Assembly (NCBI GenBank): GCA_902489965.1
Contig: CABUCA010000079.1
Span: 1-7,340 of the forward strand
Length of the DNA stretch: 7,340 bases
From: an uncultured Collinsella sp.
GTDB lineage: Bacteria; Actinomycetota; Coriobacteriia; Coriobacteriales; Coriobacteriaceae
Direction of reading: 5' to 3'
In this document: positions 1-5,208 of the stretch, in pieces
Layout of the letters: each line of letters begins with the position of its first letter
Numbering within the stretch: the first letter of the stretch is position 1
The notes under the pieces: generated by a model
Told to the model about the DNA's origin: nothing
The model's input: the letters and a program-made list of their open reading frames with translations, nothing else
The model's database searches: none
Translations under genes and position numbers: made by a program

Positions 1-1
1 C

Positions 2-934
2 GCCTGCAGCGATGGCGAGGTGGTCGATGCGCTCGGTCGCTCTCGCCTGGGCGTGAAGATTCAGGATGGCTGCAACCATCGCTGCACCTATTGCATTGTG
101 TGGAAGGCGCGCGGCCCCGAGCGTTCCGTGCCCGTCGAGTCCGTGCTCGAGCAAGTTCGCGAGGCCCAGGAGGCCGGCGTGCCCGAGGTGGTGCTGACCG
201 GTGTGAACCTGGGTGCCTACGATGGCAAGAGCGCGACCGACGAGCATGTCGAAATCGATGAGCTGCTCGAGGCCATCATGGAGCGCACGTCTATTCCGCA
301 TGTGCGCATTTCCTCGGTCGAGCCCATGGATATCTCTGAGCGCCTGCTTAAGGTTATGGCGCGCTATCCGCAGCGCATCGCCCCGTTTTTGCACCTGCCC
401 GTGCAGTCCGGCTGCACTCGGACGCTGCATCGCATGGGCCGCCCCTATAGCGCCGAGGCCTTCGAGGACACGGTGCGCATGATTCGCGCCAACCTGCCGC
501 AGGCGTCCCTTTCGTGCGACGTTATCGTCGGTTTTCCCGGTGAGACGGACGAGGAATTCGAGGAGTCGCTGGCGCTGTGCCGCCGTGTGGGTTTCTCGCG
601 TATGCACGTGTTCCGCTACAGCAAGCGTCCCGGCACCCTTGCTGCCGAGATGCCCGGCCAGGTGCCGCCCGAGGTTATGGCCGAGCGCAGCCGCCGTATG
701 CGGGCCGCCGCACAGGAGCTCGCCATTGCCGACGCTCGTCGTCGCGTGGGCACGGTCGAGCGTGCCGTGCTCGAGTATGGTGACAACCTGACGCTCGGCT
801 CGTTCCATCATGCCCGTCTTGACGATACCTGTGGACTTACAGCCCCGTGCCTGCTCGATGTTGCTATCATCGGAGTCGATGATTCCGGCTTGGTCCATGC
901 ACGCAGGGAGGTTCATGGAAGCCTCGAAGATTAG
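2..934 (+). CDS. mtaB: tRNA t6A37 methylthiotransferase MtaB (5'-partial)
   Basis: MtaB is a radical-SAM enzyme that adds a methylthio group to N6-threonylcarbamoyladenosine at position 37 of ANN-decoding tRNAs. The frame is open from the window edge, so the real start and the N-terminal MTTase (UPF0004) domain with its own cluster cysteines lie to the left; about 310 codons remain. The radical-SAM CxxxCxxC motif reads CNHRCTYC, with cysteine codons at 71, 83 and 92. It is followed by RGPERS, LTGVNLGAY, RISSVEP, FLHLPVQSG and DVIVGFPGETDEEF, all typical of the methylthiotransferase family. The VNLGAY and SSVEP segments favour MtaB over MiaB or RimO. The last 60 or so residues should be a TRAM RNA-binding domain, but it is poorly conserved. 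The usual Pro after CI(I/V) in this family is replaced (CIVWKARG). The stop TAG lies inside phoH, whose start is 20 nt upstream of it. Family assignment is firm; the MtaB subtype is fairly sure. Confidence 0.88.
   Translation, partial: ACSDGEVVDALGRSRLGVKIQDGCNHRCTYCIVWKARGPERSVPVESVLEQVREAQEAGVPEVVLTGVNLGAYDGKSATDEHVEIDELLEAIMERTSIPHVRISSVEPMDISERLLKVMARYPQRIAPFLHLPVQSGCTRTLHRMGRPYSAEAFEDTVRMIRANLPQASLSCDVIVGFPGETDEEFEESLALCRRVGFSRMHVFRYSKRPGTLAAEMPGQVPPEVMAERSRRMRAAAQELAIADARRRVGTVERAVLEYGDNLTLGSFHHARLDDTCGLTAPCLLDVAIIGVDDSGLVHARREVHGSLED
905..911 (+). promoter_or_regulatory. RBS deciding the phoH start
   Basis: AGGGAGG lies 3 nt before the ATG at 915, inside the end of mtaB. It supports ATG 915 over the in-frame ATG at 810, which would overlap mtaB by 125 nt and add 35 residues that do not look like PhoH. 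The spacing is short but workable, because the SD can also be read as the AGGG at its 5' end. Confidence 0.6.
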
Positions 935-1901
935 ACTTACCGTTCCCGAGGGAATTGATCCCTCGCGCGTTTTGGGCGCCGGCGACGGCGTCCTTCGTGC
1001 GCTCGAGAGCTTGGTTCGCGCTCATGTGGTCGCCCGTGGCGATAGCATCGCCGTGAGCGGCGACCCGGACGAGGTCGAACTCGTGGCGCGCTTTTTCGAG
1101 CACGCTTTTCGCGAGGCGGCCGCCGGGCGCACGCTGTCTGCCGACGATGTCTCTCGCTGCCTGGCTGTCTTGCGCGACGGTGAGCACGAGGCTACGTCGC
1201 TTCGCGATGACGTGCTGCTTTCGTATCGCGGCCGCGTCATTCGCCCCAAGACGCTCGGGCAAAAGCGCTATGTGGATGCCATCCGCTCGCATACCATCAC
1301 GTTTGGCTTGGGTCCTGCCGGTACCGGTAAGACCTATCTGGCTATGGCGCTCGCCGTTGCCGCGCTCAAGCGTCACGAGGTGGGCCGTCTGATCTTGACG
1401 CGTCCGGTTGTCGAGGCGGGGGAGAACCTGGGCTTTTTGCCCGGTACCCTTGAGGAAAAGATCGATCCCTACATGCGTCCGCTCTACGATGCCCTTTTTG
1501 ACATGATGGATCGCGAGCGCACCGATGAGCTTATGGAGCGCGGCGTGATTGAGATCGCCCCGCTTGCCTACATGCGCGGCCGCACGCTGAGTGATGCCTT
1601 CGTGGTGCTCGACGAGGCGCAAAATACCACGCCCGAGCAGATGAAGATGTTCCTGACACGCCTTGGGTTCAACTCCAAGTTCGTGATTACCGGCGACCTG
1701 AGCCAGCGCGACCTGGTGGGTCGTCGTGGCGGTCTTGCTGACGTTGAGCAGATTTTGGGTCGTGTCGACGATGTCGCATTTTCTCACCTCGAGCGTGCCG
1801 ACGTGGTGCGCCATGCCCTGGTGGGTCGTATCGTCGAGGCATATGAAGCTTATGATGACGTGCGCGAGCAGCGCCCGCGCGACCGAAAGGAGTCCCGTTG
1901 A
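915..1901 (+). CDS. phoH: PhoH family ATPase
   Basis: This is a cytoplasmic PhoH-like (YbeZ-type) P-loop ATPase of 328 residues, a normal family length. The exact role is unsettled; YbeZ-type proteins are linked to YbeY and RNA metabolism, and the PhoH domain resembles the core of superfamily 1 helicases. Residues 1 to about 110 form the less conserved N-terminal part. The ATPase core then begins with RPKTLGQKRYV. Walker A is GPAGTGKT at residues 133-140 and Walker B is VVLDEAQN, with D233 and E234. RPVVEAGENLGFLPG and the TGDLSQRDL motif after Walker B are family signatures. The chosen ATG has an SD 3 nt upstream and lies in the last 20 nt of mtaB. The stop TGA overlaps the TTG start of ybeY, so the two genes are probably translationally coupled. 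This fits the frequent phoH-ybeY pairing in bacteria. Nothing is missing from the catalytic motifs. Confidence 0.93.
   Translation: MEASKIRLTVPEGIDPSRVLGAGDGVLRALESLVRAHVVARGDSIAVSGDPDEVELVARFFEHAFREAAAGRTLSADDVSRCLAVLRDGEHEATSLRDDVLLSYRGRVIRPKTLGQKRYVDAIRSHTITFGLGPAGTGKTYLAMALAVAALKRHEVGRLILTRPVVEAGENLGFLPGTLEEKIDPYMRPLYDALFDMMDRERTDELMERGVIEIAPLAYMRGRTLSDAFVVLDEAQNTTPEQMKMFLTRLGFNSKFVITGDLSQRDLVGRRGGLADVEQILGRVDDVAFSHLERADVVRHALVGRIVEAYEAYDDVREQRPRDRKESR
1886..1892 (+). promoter_or_regulatory. RBS deciding the TTG start of ybeY
   Basis: AAAGGAG sits 5 nt upstream of TTG at 1898, which is good SD spacing and no ATG or GTG is available nearby in frame. The next in-frame TTG at 1907 would be 14 nt away. 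The SD lies inside the phoH coding sequence, and the start overlaps the phoH stop as TTGA, a typical stop-restart junction. Confidence 0.7.
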
Positions 1902-2407
1902 GTGTATTGATCAGCAACGATGCCGAGCTCGATACGCTGCTCGACGCGCAGGAGGTGGAGCACATCTGCGAGGTTGTGCTTGCCGCCGAGGGCGTTGAAC
2001 GTGGAGTCGAGATTTCCCTTTCGTATGTCGACGAGGACGAGATGCACGAGCTCAACCACGAGTGGCGCGGTATCGACCGCACCACCGATGTGCTCTCGTT
2101 TGAGTGCGATTCGGCCTTTGACGATGACATTCCCGCCGATGAGACGCTCGAGCTCGGCGATATTATCTTGGCCCCGCAGGTTATTGCCCGTCAGGCCCCC
2201 GGTTTTGGCAATAGCCCCGCTGACGAGTGCCGTCTGATGCTCGTACACGGAATGCTGCACCTTCTGGGCTATGACCACATCGAGGACGACGAGGCCGAGG
2301 TCATGGAGGCCCGCGAGGACGCCATCCTGCGCGATCTGGCGCTCGAGCGCGGCGAGGACCCTAAGCTAGTCCACGTCGGCCCCATCACCAACCACGCCCA
2401 CGACTAG
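1898..2407 (+). CDS. ybeY: Endoribonuclease / rRNA maturation factor YbeY
   Basis: YbeY is a zinc-dependent single-strand endoribonuclease of the UPF0054 family, involved in 16S rRNA 3'-end maturation and ribosome quality control. The product is 169 residues, within the usual 150-180. The zinc-binding signature HGxLHLxGYDH is complete as HGMLHLLGYDH at residues 117-127, with ligands H117, H121 and H127. Upstream features also match the family: a strand-rich region with LNHEWRGIDRTTDVLSFE and LGDIILAPQV. The start is TTG, supported by AAAGGAG 5 nt upstream and by alignment with the short N-terminus usual for YbeY. The gene overlaps phoH by 4 nt. Its stop codon TAG is part of the AGGAG that serves as SD for dgkA, so translation is likely coupled at both ends. 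YbeY and Era are both tied to 30S maturation, which gives this cluster a ribosome-assembly theme. Confidence 0.94.
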   Translation: MSVLISNDAELDTLLDAQEVEHICEVVLAAEGVERGVEISLSYVDEDEMHELNHEWRGIDRTTDVLSFECDSAFDDDIPADETLELGDIILAPQVIARQAPGFGNSPADECRLMLVHGMLHLLGYDHIEDDEAEVMEAREDAILRDLALERGEDPKLVHVGPITNHAHD

Positions 2408-2416
2408 GAGCCGTCT

Positions 2417-2794
2417 ATGATTCCCGGATCGAACAAGGACCATCCGTCCTTCTTAAAGTCGTTTTCCTACGCCATGGAGGGCTTCGTCACCGCCGTCAAG
2501 ACCGAGCGCAACATTAAGGTCATGCTCGTTGCGGGCGTGTGCACCGTCATTGCCGGCTGCGTCGTGGGGCTCGACATTGCCGAGTGGGCCACGATTATCA
2601 TCTGTTGCGGCCTGGTGATTCACGGCGAGCTGTGCAACACCGCTATGGAGGCCATCGTCGACCTGGCGACCCAGGAGCTCCATCCGCTGGCCAAGCGTGC
2701 GAAGGACATCGCCGCCGCCTCTGTATACGTTCTTTCCATTACCGCCGCGATCGTGGGCTTGCTTGTCTTTGCCCACGCGCTCGGCTTTATCTAG
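2417..2794 (+). CDS. dgkA: Diacylglycerol kinase / undecaprenol kinase (DgkA family)
   Basis: This is a small integral membrane lipid kinase of 125 residues, matching the DgkA family (about 120). In Gram-positive bacteria such proteins mostly phosphorylate undecaprenol, feeding the lipid carrier of cell-wall synthesis; the E. coli enzyme uses diacylglycerol. The substrate cannot be read from the sequence. Three hydrophobic segments are visible at roughly residues 35-53, 57-75 and 99-123. The family signature is intact: E71, N74 and E78 in GELCNTAMEAIVD, followed by HPLAKRAKDIAAA with K96 and D97, equivalent to E69, N72, E76, K94 and D95 of E. coli DgkA. An amphipathic N-terminal helix carries the conserved E30-R-N. 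AGGAG overlaps the ybeY stop, 6 nt before the ATG. One rare TTA codon occurs at 2453. Confidence 0.92.
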   Translation: MIPGSNKDHPSFLKSFSYAMEGFVTAVKTERNIKVMLVAGVCTVIAGCVVGLDIAEWATIIICCGLVIHGELCNTAMEAIVDLATQELHPLAKRAKDIAAASVYVLSITAAIVGLLVFAHALGFI

Positions 2795-2806
2795 AAAGGG
2801 ATTCCC

Positions 2807-3877
2807 ATGTCCGACAATATGCAGTCTGCCGATGAAGTTTTGGATGACGAGGTCCTGGACGAGGCTGAAGGTGCCGATTCGTTTGACGAGGCCGAGGAGT
2901 TCGACCCGTTTGAGGGCATGAGCGATGAGGAGCTCGACGCCCTGTGCGACGAGGACGACAACCTCGCGGGCTTTGGCGACGTGGAGCCCGGTTTCCGCAG
3001 CGGCTTTGTGGCCCTGGTCGGTCGTCCCAACGCCGGCAAGTCCACGCTGCTCAACGCCTGTTACGGCAAGAAGGTCGCCATCACCTCGCCGGTGGCACAG
3101 ACGACCCGCCGCCGCATGCGCGCCGTCGTCAACCGTCCCGGCTACCAGCTGGTCTTTGTCGATACCCCGGGTATTCATAAGCCCAAGGACGGCCTGGGGT
3201 CCGAGCTCAACAAGAGCGCACTGTTCGAGTTGAACGATGTCGACGTCGTCGCGTTTTTGATTGATGCCACCAAGCCGATCGGCAGGGGAGACGCCTGGGT
3301 TGCCGAGCGCGTCAGATGCGCTCGTTGCAAGAAGGTCCTGGTGCTCACCAAGGCCGATGAGGCCGACCCCGCACAGGTCATGGAGCAGCTTAAGGCTGCC
3401 CACGAGCTTATGGAATATGACGACGAGATTGTGACGTCGTCGGTCAAGAACTTCAACGTCGATGCCTTTATCGAGACCGTTGCGCACTTTTTGCCCGAGG
3501 GTCCGCGTTGGTTCCCCGAGGACATGGGTACCGACGCTTCCGATGAGACGCTCGTTGCCGAGTTTGTGCGCGAGAAGGTCTTGCGCCGCACCCGTGATGA
3601 GATCCCGCACTCCGTTGGCGTGATCTGCGATGCGCTCGAGCAGACCAAGAAGGTGCTGCGCGTGCACGCCACCATTTACGTCGAGCGCGAGGGCCAAAAG
3701 GGCATCATCATCGGCAAGGGCGGCGAGATGATCAAGCATATCGGTATCGACGCCCGTCGCGATCTTGAGCGCATTTTTGGCACGCAGGTCTTTTTGGAGC
3801 TGGACGTGAAGGTCAAGGCCGGCTGGCGTGACGACGAGGCCCAGATTCGCCGCTTTGGCTACAACGCCGAGGACTAA
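2807..3877 (+). CDS. era: GTPase Era with acidic N-terminal extension
   Basis: Era is an essential GTPase that binds the 3' end of 16S rRNA during 30S assembly. The protein has 356 residues against about 300 in E. coli. The extra length is an N-terminal extension: residues 1-63 hold 26 Asp or Glu and no Lys, Arg or His. The G domain follows. G1 is GRPNAGKST at 72-80, a switch region contains TSPVAQTTRRR, G3 is DTPG at 119-122, and G4 is TKAD at 181-184 (Era often has NKxD). G5 is the SSVKNFN region. The C-terminal KH domain has GKGG at 303-306, followed by IGIDARRDLERIFG and VKVKAGWRDD, classic Era sequence. The ATG is chosen because AGAAAGGG lies 6 nt upstream; GTG at 2981 or ATG at 2918 would remove most of the extension but lack a good SD. 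The gene begins 12 nt after dgkA. Confidence 0.95.
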   Translation: MSDNMQSADEVLDDEVLDEAEGADSFDEAEEFDPFEGMSDEELDALCDEDDNLAGFGDVEPGFRSGFVALVGRPNAGKSTLLNACYGKKVAITSPVAQTTRRRMRAVVNRPGYQLVFVDTPGIHKPKDGLGSELNKSALFELNDVDVVAFLIDATKPIGRGDAWVAERVRCARCKKVLVLTKADEADPAQVMEQLKAAHELMEYDDEIVTSSVKNFNVDAFIETVAHFLPEGPRWFPEDMGTDASDETLVAEFVREKVLRRTRDEIPHSVGVICDALEQTKKVLRVHATIYVEREGQKGIIIGKGGEMIKHIGIDARRDLERIFGTQVFLELDVKVKAGWRDDEAQIRRFGYNAED

Positions 3878-3895
3878 GGACGCGCGGCGCGCATG
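3876..3895 (+). promoter_or_regulatory. Unusually spaced RBS of recO with GC palindrome
   Basis: The only SD-like sequence before recO is AAGGA at 3876-3880, overlapping the era stop. It is 12 nt from the ATG, longer than at the other junctions (3-6 nt). The spacer contains GCGC (3882-3885), GGC, GCGC (3889-3892), which could fold into a 4-bp hairpin and bring the SD nearer the start. The stem is short, so this is tentative. Confidence 0.3.
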
Positions 3896-4642
3896 GCAGG
3901 CTCCCGGACATATCGCACGAAAGTGCTCGTGCTCGATAAGACTAAGCTCAAAGAGACCGACCTGATCTTGACGATGCTTGACGAGCGGGGGCGGCAGGTT
4001 CGTGCCGTGGCAAAGGGCGCCCGCAAACCCGGCGGACGCCTGGCTGCGCGCTGCGAGCTGTTCTGTACGGTAGATATGCTGCTCGCACATGGACGGTCAC
4101 TCGACGTGGTTTCCCAGGCCGAGCTTATGGAGGCGCCGCTCGGCGTTGCGCCCGATTACGAGACGACCTGCGCCGCAAGCGCGATCGCCGAGGTCGCGCG
4201 CGTGTGCTCGTTCGAGGACGCCGAGGACCCGTTTACCTTTGCTATAACGCAGCGAGCGCTTGCCCTGGTGGGCAGCGGGCTCGACACGGCGCATATGGAT
4301 CTACTTGTGGCGGCATATGTCTTTAAGCTGCTGTCGCACGTTGGCTATCGACCCGATTTTTCGGCCTGCGTGCTGTGCGGAGACCCCATGCTGTCGTATT
4401 TTTCGCCCCAGGCGGGCGGCCTCATGTGCGGGTCGTGCGCGTCGAGCGTTCCAGGTGCCGAACTGGTGTCGACCGGTGAGGCCGCATGGCTGCGCGCCCT
4501 CATGTCCATGACCTTCGATGCGCTTTTGGCCGAGCGAATCGACCCGCATACCGCAGCCTTTTTGCTGGGGCTTTCGCATGTTTGGGCTGCGACGCACACC
4601 GATCAGCGCCTCCGTGCGATGGAATTCATGTTGGGTCGGTGA
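3893..4642 (+). CDS. recO: DNA repair protein RecO
   Basis: RecO is a cytoplasmic mediator of the RecFOR pathway: it binds single-stranded DNA and RecR, and helps load RecA on SSB-coated DNA. The product is 249 residues, as expected. Residues 1 to about 80 form the N-terminal OB fold; the segment TKLKETDLILTMLDERGRQVRAVAKGARKPGGRL matches the family (E-x-D, then G-x-x-x-AVAKGARK). An all-helical part follows, with a four-cysteine zinc site: C159-V-L-C162 and C179-G-S-C182. This site is present in many but not all RecO proteins. The ATG at 3893 gives the usual short N-terminus before the OB fold. The gene follows era by 15 nt, the same order as in many Firmicutes and Actinobacteria, and is the last gene of the tightly packed cluster. 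No terminator-like hairpin with a T tract follows it, so read-through into rpsO is possible. Confidence 0.92.
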   Translation: MAGSRTYRTKVLVLDKTKLKETDLILTMLDERGRQVRAVAKGARKPGGRLAARCELFCTVDMLLAHGRSLDVVSQAELMEAPLGVAPDYETTCAASAIAEVARVCSFEDAEDPFTFAITQRALALVGSGLDTAHMDLLVAAYVFKLLSHVGYRPDFSACVLCGDPMLSYFSPQAGGLMCGSCASSVPGAELVSTGEAAWLRALMSMTFDALLAERIDPHTAAFLLGLSHVWAATHTDQRLRAMEFMLGR

Positions 4643-4666
4643 TGATGCGCAGGCGCGGGCTGCTTG

Positions 4667-4675
4667 TGGTAACAT
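4667..4675 (+). promoter_or_regulatory. Possible extended -10 promoter element for rpsO
   Basis: TGGTAACAT fits an extended -10 element: TG, one base, then TAACAT, which keeps T1, A2, A5 and T6 of TATAAT. It lies about 105 nt upstream of the rpsO start, in the only sizeable gap before that gene. No convincing TTGACA-like -35 is seen at the expected distance. It would give a transcript starting near 4682. Low certainty. Confidence 0.3.
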
Positions 4676-4780
4676 ACCGACCTGTTGGTACCTCGACCTT
4701 GGTTGCTCGCTCCACCGGCGGCTTCCCAGTCCGAGGCGAATCGAGTCGCCCGATGGCGACGCAAAAAGAAAGGTGAAACA
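4675..4780 (+). promoter_or_regulatory. Structured rpsO leader, candidate S15 autoregulatory RNA
   Basis: The untranslated stretch before rpsO can form several hairpins. P1 pairs 4675-4680 with 4685-4690 (6 bp, one G-U, loop CCUG). P2 is a long imperfect hairpin: 4691-4697 pairs with 4729-4736 (one bulged C), 4700-4702 with 4726-4728, and 4705-4710 with 4718-4722 (one bulged U). P3 is a perfect 6-bp stem, 4745-4750 with 4755-4760, loop CGAU, ending 7 nt before the SD (GAAAGGTG, 4768-4775). An alternative stem, 4735-4739 with 4746-4750, would break both the P2 base and P3. S15 is known to repress its own mRNA through structurally different leaders in different phyla, so this region is a natural candidate. 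No S15-binding motif was identified. If transcription starts near 4682, P1 cannot form. Confidence 0.45.
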
Positions 4781-5059
4781 ATGACTGTTTCCAAAGAGCG
4801 CAAGGCGGAGCTGACTGCCCAGTTCGGTGACACCCCGGTCGACACCGGCAACCCCAAGGTTCAGGTCGCCATCCTGTCCGAGCGCATCAAGGAGCTGACC
4901 GAGCACATGAAGTCCCACCAGAAGGACTTCCACACCCGTCGTGGCCTGCTCATGCTCGTCGGCCGTCGTCGTCGTCTTCTCTCCTACATCAAGAAGAACG
5001 ACATCGTCGAGTACCGTGAGCTCATCAAGGCTCTGGGCATCCGCGACAACATCCAGTAG
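4781..5059 (+). CDS. rpsO: Ribosomal protein S15 (30S subunit)
   Basis: S15 is a primary 16S rRNA-binding protein of the 30S subunit; it binds the three-way junction of the central domain and contributes to bridge B4 with the 50S subunit. The product is 92 residues against 89 in E. coli. Family landmarks are present in order: DTGNPKVQVAILSERI (residues 21-36), LTEHMKSHQKDFHTRRGLLMLVGRRRRLLSYIK, then a C-terminal helix YRELIKALGIRDNIQ. The His, Asp and Arg of the H-x-x-DFHTRRG region, which contact rRNA, are present. GAAAGGTG ends 5 nt before the ATG. Codons are strongly GC-ending, as expected of a highly expressed ribosomal gene. The gene is followed by an intrinsic terminator and then pnp, the conserved rpsO-pnp arrangement. 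Confidence 0.97.
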   Translation: MTVSKERKAELTAQFGDTPVDTGNPKVQVAILSERIKELTEHMKSHQKDFHTRRGLLMLVGRRRRLLSYIKKNDIVEYRELIKALGIRDNIQ

Positions 5060-5073
5060 GATTTGTACATGCT

Positions 5074-5105
5074 AAGAGCGTCCTGCGCAGCGGGGCGCTC
5101 TTTTT
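5074..5105 (+). terminator. Intrinsic terminator after rpsO
   Basis: A 12-bp stem pairs 5074-5085 with 5091-5102, including two G-U pairs, with the 5-nt loop CGCAG. The first two pairs are A-U and use the start of the tract TTTTT at 5101-5105. The stem is GC-rich and starts 15 nt after the rpsO stop. It probably ends most rpsO transcripts, with some read-through into pnp, as in other rpsO-pnp operons. Confidence 0.9.
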
Positions 5106-5208
5106 GTGTAAGGGCGTGAACAATCACGCTCTGAAGCGTGGCGGGGGCAGGGGGCCTGCGTCACATGAGAAGCCCGCAGGCAAGGGGCCTGTGGGGTAAA
5201 GGAGAACA
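5106..5208 (+). promoter_or_regulatory. pnp leader with two sets of alternative hairpins
   Basis: The gap between the terminator and pnp is dense in inverted repeats. First set: 5111-5119 pairs with 5124-5132 (9 bp, loop ACAA), or 5124-5130 pairs instead with 5135-5141 (7 bp, loop CUGA). Second set: 5154-5160 pairs with 5175-5181 (7 bp, 14-nt loop), or 5173-5181 pairs instead with 5187-5195 (9 bp, one G-U, loop AAGGG). In each set the middle strand can choose either neighbour. The last stem ends 2 nt before the pnp SD AAAGGAG (5198-5204), which is 4 nt from the ATG. In E. coli and Streptomyces the pnp leader or rpsO-pnp spacer is cut by RNase III, and in E. coli PNPase represses itself there; a similar role here is inferred. 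I see no clear promoter in this gap. Confidence 0.5.

Noticed and set aside
810..914. Upstream in-frame ATG for phoH at 810
   Set aside because: It would overlap mtaB by 125 nt, lacks a good SD and adds residues unlike PhoH. ATG 915 has AGGGAGG just upstream.
2453..4090. A 545-codon open frame on the - strand across dgkA, era and recO
   Set aside because: It is codon-aligned with the three + strand genes, which all share one frame. It only reflects the near absence of TTA, CTA and TCA codons in GC-rich coding DNA; its protein has no recognisable domain, while the + strand genes are unmistakable.
4735..4754. H-type pseudoknot in the rpsO leader (loop AUCG 4740-4743 with CGAU 4751-4754)
   Set aside because: Although complementary, the pairing leaves no nucleotides to cross the 5-bp stem, so it is sterically implausible.
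4685..4780. N-terminally extended rpsO from TTG 4685
   Set aside because: The added 32 residues are not S15-like, and the region is structured leader. ATG 4781 has a clear SD and gives the normal S15 length.
5111..5141. Second terminator in the pnp leader
   Set aside because: The hairpins are good, but no T tract follows either one.
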